Assembly (NCBI GenBank): GCA_015493185.1
Contig: WGDQ01000903.1
Coordinates: 1-16,418, forward strand
Direction: 5' to 3'
Origin: Planctomycetaceae bacterium
GTDB lineage: Bacteria; Planctomycetota; Planctomycetia; Pirellulales; JAEUIK01
DNA length: 16,418 nt
The notes under the pieces were generated by a model. That model was given only the letters and a program-made list of their open reading frames with translations, was not told the DNA's origin and did not search any database. Numbering within the stretch: the stretch's first letter is position 1; every line of letters starts with the position of its first letter. Below are positions 6,658 to 14,777 of the stretch, piece after piece. Both the position numbers and the translations under genes were made by a program.

Positions 6658-7416
6658 TTATCGTTCGTGGCATCGGCCGCAGGTGGCGATGATCTGCGCC
6701 GTGGCGATGGTGCCGGTTGCCGCCGAGTGGCTTTCGGCATGATGGCACTCGCTGCAACAACGAACGTCTGCCCAGGCGGCACGCTGCCCGTTTTCAACGG
6801 CCGGGGCCAAGAGTGTGGGCATCACCGGCCCCGAGGAAGAAGTTGCCGGCACGTTGAGCGAGACCTCGTCGGGCTCGCTGCGGTTTGCAGAAGACCCCGA
6901 CCGCGTGCACACCGCCAGCAGACTACGCGGCCCAAAAGTCGCCGGCACGTTCAACGAGCCTGGCGTCGAGCCTTTGTGCGAGGGGGTGGAAGCCACGGCG
7001 CCTGTGGTTCGCTCGTCGGCATCTTGAGATTCGGGCCCCTGAAGAGCCAGCCCGAGCAAAACGCCCAAAACCATGGCCCCCGCCAGGCGACCTGCGCTGC
7101 CAACGCGCTGACGAACCAAGACCTGCGGGCGTCGGACGATGCGCTGGGCCAGAGTTTTGATTTTCGACTGTGTGCCCACCGGCGCTTCAGGAATACGCAA
7201 GCTGGGGTGAAACAACTCGCCCCAATACGCCGGCAGGTTGCTGCTTTCCTCAGGAGCAACCGACTCTTCGGTCAATTCGATGGCCGGTTGCAGGGCCTCG
7301 GCCAGCCGCCGGCATGCGTCGCATTTCGCCAAGTGACGCTCGACGGCCTCATCCGAAGGGTCGCCGCAGGGGAAAGGCCCCCGTGTGAGGATGCGAAACA
7401 CATCGTCGCAGTTCAT
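6658..7416 (-). CDS. Membrane zinc-finger anti-sigma-like protein with two C-terminal CxxCH motifs
   Basis: A 252-residue protein. The N-terminus has the anti-sigma zinc motif: Cys3, then His28-x3-Cys32-x2-Cys35 (RHLAKCDACRR), spaced as in ZAS/zf-HC2 domains that hold ECF sigma factors. One transmembrane helix follows (about 111-126, LAGAMVLGVLLGLALQ), preceded by many Arg residues, which predicts the N-terminus inside and the C-terminus outside. The outer part is low-complexity with a duplicated SLNVPAT block (154-160 and 186-192), and ends in CSECH (221-225) and CGRCH (246-250). Two CxxCH motifs outside the membrane suggest c-type heme attachment, though zinc or thiol chemistry is possible. 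TGGAGA seven bases before the ATG supports the start. No sigma factor gene is found next to it; the expected place upstream is a 1.3-kb gap. The zinc-motif call is good; the heme idea is an inference. Confidence 0.75.
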   Translation of the reverse strand: MNCDDVFRILTRGPFPCGDPSDEAVERHLAKCDACRRLAEALQPAIELTEESVAPEESSNLPAYWGELFHPSLRIPEAPVGTQSKIKTLAQRIVRRPQVLVRQRVGSAGRLAGAMVLGVLLGLALQGPESQDADERTTGAVASTPSHKGSTPGSLNVPATFGPRSLLAVCTRSGSSANRSEPDEVSLNVPATSSSGPVMPTLLAPAVENGQRAAWADVRCCSECHHAESHSAATGTIATAQIIATCGRCHER

Positions 7417-8701
7417 CCGGGTTCTCCAAAACGCCGTGTGTCAGTTCGCCCCCGCACCGTCCGATGCCGCCAAGTGGTTTTTTTCGGTTTTTCACTCAAC
7501 GGACCACACCGTGCCGAATTTCCATACGGTGTGAGGCGACCGATGGTTTTCCTGCCATCGGCCCTGACGGCCATTTTTATTTTGATCAGCTTTCGCGCAT
7601 CGAAGCAAGCAGCTTTCGCTTCCGCATCGCCGCCTGTGATAGCACGGCTTGCCCGAGCATGCGAGTGGCGCCGATTTGAGGCGAAAAAAGTACGGCTTGC
7701 TCCTCGTAGCCGATATAGGGGGAGTGCCAAACAGCACGCCGACAATCGCGCGAGAATGGGACCAGGCAACGAGAAAGCGTTGCCAAGCGGGGCGATCGGC
7801 CACGTTTTTTCGCGACGCGACCTTGCCCTTTGGAAGAAGAAAAAAGATGGGCTGCCAGCACCTTTGGCCGCACATGCTGTGCCCGCGCACAAGAAAGCGC
7901 CGACGCCGCTCAGCGCGTGGCGGGCATATCCAGTGCCGTGTGGAAGTTCGGCCCGGGAATCGAACGGAAGGCCCGACTTGATCCTCGATGGACTGACGTT
8001 CCGCCCAGACGGAAACGAGGGAAGCGACGACCTCGTTTGTCAAACCATCAACGGCCAAGTCGTACGAACCAACCGCTCTTTTCCCGTAACCGACTTCGGC
8101 ACTCCATCCGCATGGCAGCGGTCACCCCAATGCCTCGTTGCATGCGGATTGCAACAGTCGGTCGTTCACGATCGACGTTGCTGTTTCATCATCGAACAAC
8201 GGTCGTGACAGGCTATGCAAAAAACGGGGTCACGCCAGCAACTCTTATGGATGTTGCCCAGGTTGTCGCGACCGTGTCGATTGTGCGGGCGCACGCCGGT
8301 CGGCTCGTAACGACTCGACCGATTGCCATAGCGGTGGCCGCTCGTGATGCGATCGCTTTGGCAACCATCTCGATTGCCTGTACGGGGCATGCCGCACGCT
8401 CCGATAGAGGGGTTCGCGCGGGCGACGCGTTCTTTTCGCTATCGAATCGCGGTCGAATCACGCACCGCATGACCCGTCGTTGGCAGAACGATCGGCCGAA
8501 TGCCGCCAGACAATGAAACTCACCACGACGCTGCACCGCAAAAAAACGCAACCATACGGCGCCGGTGCCAGAAGTTGCGCACGCTCGCCCCCTCGTGTGT
8601 CGATGCCGCGCTCATGCCGGCCTGGCGGGAAGTTGTGATAAGGTGGCTGTGGAAGCTCGCCGGCTCGTATCCGATGGTCGCGTACGGCCGGTCGAAGCGG
8701 G
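7417..8701. other. Gene-free interval of about 1.3 kb upstream of the anti-sigma-like gene
   Basis: No convincing gene is seen. Open frames of up to about 200 codons exist on both strands but show no known motif, no ribosome binding site and no sigma-factor regions 2 or 4. One minus-strand frame (7586-7873) ends in a protein-like stretch (GATRMLGQAVLSQAAMRKRK) but cannot be supported as a gene. Two hairpins lie at 7505-7560. The interval may hold decayed coding sequence or an untranslated RNA. Confidence 0.5.
7505..7560 (-). other. Two adjacent hairpins in the anti-sigma-like gene leader
   Basis: Read on the minus strand, CGATGG...CCATCG (7555-7560 with 7541-7546, 8-base loop) is followed by CACACCGT...ACGGTGTG (7526-7533 with 7505-7512, 13-base loop). 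They lie about 90-145 bases upstream of the ATG at 7416. No U-tract follows, so they are not terminators; a structured leader or operator half-sites are possible. Confidence 0.45.
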
Positions 8702-10027
8702 CTACTTTGGCGAGGCGCCGATACAGAACAAATGCCGTTCTCCCCGGAAGTACAAGTTGCCTTGGCTCACGGCCGGCGAGGCGTAGACGTGCTCGCCCAG
8801 TGAGTTGACAGCCACCACGTCGAGCTTTTTGCCCGGACGCAATACCGTGGTTTCGCCGCGATCCGAGGTGAAATACACCAACCCGGCCGCAGCAACCGGC
8901 GAGGCGCTGAAGTGCGTGCCCAAACGCTTCATCCACAGGCGCTGCCCGCTGCTCTCTTCGAAACAACTTCCCACGCCATCGTCAGAAACCAGCAAAAAAT
9001 ATCCGTCGATGGCAATTGGCGACGGCACATACGCCGCACCACGCCGCGTGCGCCAGACAATGTGCGAATCCGTTACGTTGCCATGGCCATCGGGCCGAAT
9101 GGCCAGAATGTGCCGCTCAGGATAGCCGGCCGTCATGAAGAGCAACTCGCGTCCCAAAACAACCGATGCCACGAACTGCTCGGTCGGCCCGTCGATAATC
9201 CACAACTGCCGTCCGGTGCGAGGATCGTAGCTTGCCACGCAACGGTTGCCCGAGAGAATCAATTGTTCGCGACCACCGATTGAGCGAATCAGCGGCGTGC
9301 TGTAGCTGCGGGTCCGGTTCTCCCGGGGCGTTTTCCAGGCAATCGTGCCGTCGCTGCGGTGCAATGCCACCAGATACGCATCGCCGTCGTGGTCGCCGTT
9401 GACGATCACCAAATCGTCGTAGAGCACAGGGCAACTGCAAAAACCGTGTTTGCTCGAAAACGGCCCGGGCCGCGTGCGCCAGAGAATTCGGCCGTTGAAG
9501 TCGACCGCCACAACCAGCATTTGATCGCGATCGAGAAAAGCCGCGTAAACGGCGCGACCGTCGGTGGCCGGTGTGCCAGAGGCATAGCTGTTCAACGGAT
9601 GTTTGCCCTCCAGCGGGGCGACCAGTACGGTTCGCTGCCACAACAGCTTGCCGGTCCGACGGTCGACCGCCAGCAGCACGCGACTTTCTTCCTCCTCAAT
9701 CGCCGTAGCCGTGAAAATGTGGTTTTCCCACACGATGGGCGAAGCGTGTCCCTTGCCGGGCAGTTCTGTTTTCCAGGCAATACCCTCGTCACCCTCATCG
9801 GCATTCCAGTGCAGTGGCACATCGCTTTCAAGGCTCGTGCCGTCGCCCCGCGGACCGCGCCACTGCGGCCAGTTCTCCGCCCGCACCGACACCGGCACGA
9901 CAACTGCCGATACAAGCACGGCGGCCACCGCGACGTTTGCCCCCATTTTCTTCGCACAGCGCCACACCAACCGGCGGCACGCTGCGCATCGGGCAACCAC
10001 CATTGCCGCAACAGACAAGCAGTTCAT
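8702..10027 (-). CDS. Secreted PQQ-like (BamB-type) beta-propeller protein
   Basis: A 441-residue exported protein. After an N-terminal targeting region (hydrophobic core at about 29-46, cut after SVRA at 50) the mature part begins ENWPQWRGPRGDGTS, a typical planctomycete entry to PQQ-like propellers. Repeated blades show the W-containing pattern: AVDRRTGKLLWQR, AVDFNGRILWRTR, ALHRSDGTIAWKTP, SYDPRTGRQLWII, FEESSGQRLWMKR. A GxxLYFRGERHLFCI strand closes the propeller near the C-terminus. The family includes PQQ-dependent dehydrogenases and BamB-type scaffolds; no dehydrogenase heme domain or catalytic signature is seen, so a binding or scaffold role outside the cytoplasm is more likely. The ATG at 10027 has GGAG 11 bases upstream; an internal ATG at 9946 would give a shorter, more standard signal peptide. 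It stands alone, with no outer-membrane assembly or ribosome-maturation genes nearby. Confidence 0.88.
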   Translation of the reverse strand: MNCLSVAAMVVARCAACRRLVWRCAKKMGANVAVAAVLVSAVVVPVSVRAENWPQWRGPRGDGTSLESDVPLHWNADEGDEGIAWKTELPGKGHASPIVWENHIFTATAIEEEESRVLLAVDRRTGKLLWQRTVLVAPLEGKHPLNSYASGTPATDGRAVYAAFLDRDQMLVVAVDFNGRILWRTRPGPFSSKHGFCSCPVLYDDLVIVNGDHDGDAYLVALHRSDGTIAWKTPRENRTRSYSTPLIRSIGGREQLILSGNRCVASYDPRTGRQLWIIDGPTEQFVASVVLGRELLFMTAGYPERHILAIRPDGHGNVTDSHIVWRTRRGAAYVPSPIAIDGYFLLVSDDGVGSCFEESSGQRLWMKRLGTHFSASPVAAAGLVYFTSDRGETTVLRPGKKLDVVAVNSLGEHVYASPAVSQGNLYFRGERHLFCIGASPK

Positions 10028-10425
10028 CGTGTGTCTGGCTCCGAAACCATTCGATTAACGTACACGTGCATGAGCCGTCGTGTGCAGCATGCGGACAAAC
10101 GACGCTGTCGACCGCGGCCCGCGCAAAGGCGCCGGTTGCAAAAGAGACGGCACCTCTCGGAACGCATACAAGCCGCGCAGCAAACAACGCAGGAATGACG
10201 CCTTGTGAGTGCCTTGCGATGGACGGCACGCGGTGCGATAGCGGGCGTGTCTTCCGAGCGAGCCTAACAGCCCGCCTCCCCGGCCGTCAATGTTTTGCCC
10301 AGTCGGCGTCCCGGACGTTTTGGGCGGGCATGGCCTACGACGAAACAAGCAGCGGGGCACAGCGACGGATAAGGAAAGAATGCGAGCACACAGCGGCGTC
10401 GAGTCGCCGCCGGGGCGGCACCAAG

Positions 10426-10463
10426 AAAAAAGGCCGCCGAGCCTCGATCGGGCAGGGCGGCCT
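10426..10463 (-). terminator. Intrinsic terminator without a recognised gene
   Basis: On the minus strand AGGCCGCC pairs perfectly with GGCGGCCT across a 17-base loop, which itself has a GCC/GGC inner stem. The 3' arm runs into six T (10431 down to 10426). The nearest recognised gene upstream on this strand ends at 11361 and already has its own terminator, so this one should end a different transcript of up to about 820 bases. Confidence 0.7.
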
Positions 10464-11164
10464 CGAAGATCAAACCTCTCGTGGATTGCGACGGTGGAGT
10501 CGCTGCGAGAAGGACGCGAACCGACCGTGCTGAGCACTGGCCGAAAAACTGGTTCGGGTCCACGCTTAAGGGTTGGCACCTCCGACGGAATTCACGACGA
10601 GAGGCCTGATCTTGGACGCTTCAAGTGTTTCTTGGTTCTCCGCGGGCCGTGCCGCCCGCACCCTATGCATCGGCAACACCGGGCCAAAACTTCGAACCCT
10701 TTTGTTCGTTCTCACGTCTGCTCGGGCATTGCGAACCATACCCGGACGGCCCACCACCATTCCCGCGGTTTTCGTCCGAAGAAGGTTGGTTCCTAGCGGA
10801 TTGAAAAGCCCCCTCGGGTATCGGGCCCAGCCTGTGCCGAACTCGAAGAAAAACCGCTGTTGCCGACGGTTCGGCCGTTGTGGCGAGCCTCATCACACAA
10901 TTGTAGTTCGCAAATCGCCCGCTGTGCTCAATCGTGGCGTGCGCCAGGAAGAATTTCTCTAGCATGCAAATTCGGGGCCACTGCGAGCTGCCTCGGTGGA
11001 CAGTTCGGTGAGCAAGACGGCTGTGCAACCTGCATGCCACAACAACGGCCCCTGCCGCGGCCCCGAACACGGCGCATTGCGCATGGGATATGGCTCAGCG
11101 CGAGCCGCCCAACGCGGAGCCCGCGGCAATTTCTTTTCTTCCGCGTGGGCAACGTGTTTTCGAC

Positions 11165-11280
11165 CGGGCGGTGAAAAATGCACCAGGACGAAAGGTGAAA
11201 AAAGAGGGCGGAACGCGGGGGCAGGAAGAGAAGAGAGAAGACGGCATAAAGGACCGGAAAAAAGATCAGAGAATCTGTTG
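11165..11280 (+). other. Purine-rich tract
   Basis: The plus strand is strongly enriched in G and A here, with runs such as AAAAAAGAGGGCGGAACG and GGAAGAGAAGAGAGAAGACG. It lies just beyond the DUF1080 terminator. It encodes only a charged, low-complexity frame. Confidence 0.5.
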
Positions 11281-11282
11281 AC

Positions 11283-11330
11283 AAAAAAACAGTCCCACCG
11301 ACGGCTGGCATCGCCGCGCCGGGGGGACTG
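11283..11330 (-). terminator. Intrinsic terminator of the larger DUF1080 gene
   Basis: On the minus strand CAGTCCC (11324-11330) pairs with GGGACTG (11290-11296); after one mismatch the stem continues as CCGGCG with CGTCGG. Seven T follow directly (11283-11289). It begins about 30 bases after the stop codon at 11361. Confidence 0.85.
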
Positions 11331-11360
11331 CTCGTTTTGTCGGTTGGCGTATGTGGCCAA

Positions 11361-12368
11361 CTATTTTTCGACGACCCAGATGTTTTTGTATACCACTGGG
11401 TTGCCGTGCCATTGGAGGTAAATGCCCTGCGGTTCCGGGCCTTCTTTCTTGCGACCGGGTGTTTCGGAGGGTAGCTCGATGTCGTCGTGAATCACCACTC
11501 CGTTGTGGCGCACCGTGACGCGGGCGTTTTTCGTTTTGTTGCCCTGATCGTCGTACTCGGCGGCCGTGAAGTCGATGTCGTAGGTTTGCCAGGTCAGCGG
11601 CGGAAAGCACATGTTGACGTCGGGCGCCTTGATCGAATAGAAACCGCCGCACTCGTTGTCGAGTCCTTCCAGACCAAACGAATCGAGCACCTGCACCTCG
11701 TACCGATCTTGCAGATAAACGCCGCTGTTGCCGCGAGCCTGACCACGGGCGGTTGGCATGAATGGCGTGCGGAACTCGATGTGCAGTGTGAAGTTCTTGA
11801 ACACGGGCTTGCTGAGCGCGCCGGTGGGGGCCGCCGGCATCAAGTAGCCGTCGTCGGTCAGCTTCGCACCGCGGAATTGATCAACGTTTTTTCCGTCGAA
11901 CAGCACGATCGCCCCTTCCGGTGGTTCGGCGTTCAGCGTGGGGCTCTTGCGCTCGACCTTTTCCAGCGTGCCGATTTCTTCTTCGGTCGTGGCTCGAATC
12001 ACGGCTTTGCCGTCGCTGATTGTGGCGGTGCCTTCATCGGCACGCAGAATCACTTCGCCCTCGGTCAACTCGCCCGGTGCCTCGAGTTTGCTGAAACCTT
12101 CCCAGCCGTCGCCCGGCAGCCCGCCAAAGTAGGCCACGCCCTTGAATTTTCCATCGTCCAGCGCGATGACCTGCAAACCGAATTTCTGCTCTTCGCCGTC
12201 GCCGGTGTCGAACACACCGCTGTATTCACCCTGAAACTGATATTCCTCTCCGGCCTCGTCGGGATCGGTATAGGTTTTATGGGCTCCGTGACCGTCGGCC
12301 GCGCCGGCCGGTCCGCTGAGCACGCCCAACACGGCAACGGCAAAGCCAACACATAGAAGTCGCAACAT
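11361..12368 (-). CDS. Secreted DUF1080 protein with an N-terminal extra domain
   Basis: A 335-residue exported protein. Residues 1-23 form a signal peptide (MLRLLCVGFAVAVLGVLSGPAGA, cut before ADGHG). Residues about 30-145 form an extra beta-rich domain (YQFQGEYSGVFD, LQVIALDDGKFKGVAYFGGLPGDGW, ATISDGKAVIRA) that recurs ahead of DUF1080 in planctomycete proteins. The DUF1080 domain spans about 152-335: AIVLFDGKNVDQFRG, KNFTLHIEFRTPFMP, ARGNSGVYLQDRYEVQVLDSFG, WQTYDIDF, and a final strand NPVVYKNIWVVEK. GNSGVY and YEVQVLDS are the core of the fold. A role in hydrolysing glycosides or 3-keto-sugars outside the cytoplasm is plausible; the substrate is unknown. AGGAG seven bases before the ATG (12376-12380) fixes the start, and an intrinsic terminator follows the stop, so it is a single-gene unit. 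Confidence 0.92.
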   Translation of the reverse strand: MLRLLCVGFAVAVLGVLSGPAGAADGHGAHKTYTDPDEAGEEYQFQGEYSGVFDTGDGEEQKFGLQVIALDDGKFKGVAYFGGLPGDGWEGFSKLEAPGELTEGEVILRADEGTATISDGKAVIRATTEEEIGTLEKVERKSPTLNAEPPEGAIVLFDGKNVDQFRGAKLTDDGYLMPAAPTGALSKPVFKNFTLHIEFRTPFMPTARGQARGNSGVYLQDRYEVQVLDSFGLEGLDNECGGFYSIKAPDVNMCFPPLTWQTYDIDFTAAEYDDQGNKTKNARVTVRHNGVVIHDDIELPSETPGRKKEGPEPQGIYLQWHGNPVVYKNIWVVEK

Positions 12369-12757
12369 GGTGAAGCTCCTGTGTTTCGTTGTGTACGAGG
12401 AATGATTTATGCAGATGCCTCATCGAAGCCGATGGGGCAGCGGCAGGGCGAGGAAACCCCAACGAGGCAGCGCGACATAAGCCCGCGGCGAAGAATCCTC
12501 ATTTTGAATCGCCCGACAACCCGCTGCAAGCGCGAGCGCCCAAGGATCAGCAACCAGGGGGCCGAGCAGCGAGCCCGAGAAAAACGCGGCGCCGGTTTGC
12601 GAACGCCGCCGCACATCGTTCGCCTCGCCGCTATTGCAAGCCAGCCGGCATGTACGAAACACGCCAAGAGATACCGCCTCAAGGGCCAAGCGTTTCGGCA
12701 TCGACCGTCGGCGACACTTGGTTGGGCGGTTCTGCGTGGTGTGTCACTTTCCCCCGG

Positions 12758-12791
12758 GGGGGGCTACAACTTCCCGCAGGGGGGCTACAAC
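12758..12791. repeat. Direct repeat GGGGGGCTACAAC, 21-bp period
   Basis: The 13-base sequence occurs exactly at 12758-12770 and 12779-12791. Each copy is preceded by a C-rich run (CCCCC, CCCGCA) able to pair with its G run, so each can form a small hairpin. Confidence 0.65.
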
Positions 12792-12996
12792 ACCCGGTCT
12801 GTGTGCCGCCGCCGGATTGCCGTACCCAATACCACCCGCCGGAGTGGCTGCGAACCACGATGGTGAAAACCGAACCACGGCGTCACCGCATTCAACACGC
12901 AACAACCGGGCCGATTGTTCACGGCGCGCCACGCAAACGCTGCATTCAATCGTCCGATAAAATGTTGATTCGTCGGCCAGAGTGGGGCAGATCTCC

Positions 12997-13031
12997 TCAG
13001 TTCTGCATCGCCCTTCAGTTCTGCGTCGCCC
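12997..13031. repeat. Tandem duplication, 18-bp period
   Basis: TCAGTTCTGCATCGCCC (12997-13013) is followed by TCAGTTCTGCGTCGCCC (13015-13031), one base different. It lies in non-coding sequence downstream of the DUF1501 gene. Confidence 0.65.
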
Positions 13032-13159
13032 GAATCTCGACATACGCTTTCGGGTATGCCTGCGGCCGGGCAGCTTTCCTCGCTATCTCTCTGAGCTGCC
13101 TTCTCAAGCTGCGCGATTCTCGGCCGCTAGCAGCCGGGGTGCGTTTCTTCAGCGGGTTG

Positions 13160-14617
13160 TCACGCGAGAATGCCCGTGACCACCGAACCTTTCACCAGCT
13201 CGCGCGGTTGGTTCAGATGGTTGTATTGGATGGTTGCCGGGTGAATGCCCACGCTGTGGTAAATGGTGGCCAACAAATCGGTCGGGTGAACCGGATTGTC
13301 GAGCGGTGCCGAACCGGTGGCGTCCGACCGCCCGTATACAAAACCTCGCTTCACGCCGGCCCCGGCAATGCAGCACGTGTAGCAGTAAGGCCAATGGTCC
13401 CGCCCATCGTCGGTGTTGTTGTTGCCCGAGGTGCTCACACCCCGTTTGGGGCTTCGGCCGAATTCGCCAACGGCCACGACCAGGGTTTCGTCGAGCATGC
13501 CTCGTTGCGCCAAGTCTTCGATCAGGGCCGACAGCCCCGCGTCGAACATGGGGGCCGACTGCGTTTTCATCCGTTTGGTCAGTCCCACGTGCACGTCCCA
13601 CGAGTGGTTGTCGCTGTTGGCGATTTTTGGCCAATTGACTTCCACCACGCGCGTGCCGGCCTCGACCAGCCGTCGAGCCAGCAGGCAGCATTGCCCAAAC
13701 GTGTTGCGGCCATATCGCTCGCGCACCGCGTCGGGTTCGGCCTGAAGGTTGAACGCCTCGCGGGCCTTGCCCGAAAGCACCAGGTCGATTGCCTGTTCGT
13801 AATACTCATCCAGATCGAACCGCTCGGTGGCTCGCTGTAACGCAGGCATGCCCTGATTGATCAGTTCGCGAAGTCGGGCCCGGCGCGTCAGCCGTTGGGG
13901 CGTGACCTCGGGCCGCAGCTTCAGGTCGTCGACCTTGATACGATCCATCTTGGTCATGTCCATATCGTCGCCCGGCGGATACAGGTAGTACGGATCGTAT
14001 GCCCGGCCCAGAAAACCTGCCGTGCCGGCTTTGCCCACCACGTTGCTCTCCTGCAAGGGGCGCGGCATCATCACGAAGGGCAGCATCGGCTCGTTCACCG
14101 GCTTATGGCGGATGATGTTCGAGCCGAAGTTCGGAAAGTCTTTAGGGCTCGGCGGCTCGAGTTGCCCTGAGGGGCTCACCTTGTCGGCCGTATAGCCGGT
14201 GAGCATCTGATAAATGGCGGCCGTGTGATTGAACAATCCGACCGGTGTGTAACTCATCGAGCGGATCAGCGTTACCTGATCGGTCACTTCGGCAAAGCGA
14301 GGCAGCAGCTCCGTAACCTGCACGCCGTCGGTCTTTGTAGCTATTGGCCGAAACGGGCTGCGAACGTTGTCGGGCACGTTTTCTTTCGGATCCCACAAAT
14401 CCAAATGGCTTGGGCCGCCTTGCAGGTAGAGCATGATGACGCTCTTGGCCCGGTTCCATCCCGGACCGCCGCCGGTGGGTTCGGCTGCCGTGGCCTTTCG
14501 CGCCAATAGCTGCGGAAGCGAAAGCCCCAGAAAAGCAGAGCCGCCCACACGGAGCAGTTCGCGGCGCGTGATTCCGTCGCAAGTGTCTTTACCAGCACGT
14601 CCGGGAATGACGAGCAT
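13160..14617 (-). CDS. DUF1501 family protein, Tat-exported
   Basis: A 485-residue protein of the planctomycete DUF1501 family, which belongs to the alkaline-phosphatase/sulfatase-like superfamily; its biochemical role is not established. A twin-arginine signal lies at the N-terminus (ITRRELLRVGGSAFLGLSLPQLL, Arg18-Arg19; likely cleavage near ATAA at 42-45), so a folded protein, probably with bound metal, is exported. Family motifs are all present: VIMLYLQGGPSHLDLWDPK (60-78), RSMSYTPVGLFNHTAAIYQMLTG, NSDNHSWDVH, DETLVVAVGEFGRSPK, GRDHWPYCYTCCIAGAGVKRGFVYG and a closing TDLLATIYHSVGI. The ATG at 14617 is chosen because AAGGAGG lies eight bases upstream and the signal begins there, although the frame is open to 14731. 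In many planctomycetes this gene is paired with a PSCyt1/DUF1549 gene; here the nearest one is at the other end of the window. Confidence 0.95.
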   Translation of the reverse strand: MLVIPGRAGKDTCDGITRRELLRVGGSAFLGLSLPQLLARKATAAEPTGGGPGWNRAKSVIMLYLQGGPSHLDLWDPKENVPDNVRSPFRPIATKTDGVQVTELLPRFAEVTDQVTLIRSMSYTPVGLFNHTAAIYQMLTGYTADKVSPSGQLEPPSPKDFPNFGSNIIRHKPVNEPMLPFVMMPRPLQESNVVGKAGTAGFLGRAYDPYYLYPPGDDMDMTKMDRIKVDDLKLRPEVTPQRLTRRARLRELINQGMPALQRATERFDLDEYYEQAIDLVLSGKAREAFNLQAEPDAVRERYGRNTFGQCCLLARRLVEAGTRVVEVNWPKIANSDNHSWDVHVGLTKRMKTQSAPMFDAGLSALIEDLAQRGMLDETLVVAVGEFGRSPKRGVSTSGNNNTDDGRDHWPYCYTCCIAGAGVKRGFVYGRSDATGSAPLDNPVHPTDLLATIYHSVGIHPATIQYNHLNQPRELVKGSVVTGILA

Positions 14618-14777
14618 TGCCGACTCCTCCTTCAAAACCACCGATCTACGCGAACCACCTGTCTTCAAGGCTCGCCCCAAGGCCGGTGTTCCAAGTGGTG
14701 CCACGCTGGCTCCAACCAAGGGGCCCGACACGTCGTCAGGTGAGCCTGTTCAGTCTAGGTATTGGCCATCTAGCTTG

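Larger units (their letters stand above)
10028..11360. other. Gene-free interval of about 1.3 kb with two minus-strand terminators
   Basis: No convincing protein gene is seen. The interval contains the terminator of the DUF1080 gene (11283-11330) and a second minus-strand terminator (10426-10463) with no recognised gene before it. A purine-rich tract lies at about 11165-11280. A 64-codon minus-strand frame at 10566-10760 is the only one that ends shortly before the orphan terminator; it resembles nothing I know. Confidence 0.5.
12369..13159. other. Gene-free interval with short tandem repeats
   Basis: No convincing gene is seen in these 791 bases between the DUF1501 stop and the DUF1080 start. 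A long plus-strand open frame crosses it but is only the shadow of the DUF1501 gene extended into non-coding sequence. Two short tandem duplications (12758-12791, 12997-13031) and a 7-bp hairpin (GGCAGCT at 13069-13075 with AGCTGCC at 13094-13100) are present. Confidence 0.5.

Noticed and set aside
7954..7965. tRNA T-loop-like sequence on the minus strand (GTTCGATTCCCG)
   Set aside because: The T-stem does not pair, and no anticodon arm or acceptor stem is found around it.
7492..8058. 188-codon minus-strand frame that could be a sigma factor
   Set aside because: No region 2 or region 4 features of ECF sigma factors; rich in Arg, Cys and Trp without pattern.
6667..8208. 513-codon plus-strand open frame
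   Set aside because: Antisense to the anti-sigma-like gene over half its length and without recognisable domains; composition is Arg- and Pro-rich as in shadow frames.
10566..10760. 64-codon minus-strand frame ending before the orphan terminator
   Set aside because: No ribosome binding site at a sensible distance, no known family and mixed codon use; kept only as a possibility in the orphan-terminator finding.
11090..11281. 63-codon plus-strand frame rich in Lys, Arg and Glu
   Set aside because: Explained by the purine-rich tract; reads into the terminator of the opposite-strand gene.
12389..13840. 483-codon plus-strand open frame
   Set aside because: Its second half is antisense to the DUF1501 gene, whose identity is certain; its first half has no motif, no ribosome binding site and runs through tandem repeats. 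Long antisense frames are expected in GC-rich DNA.
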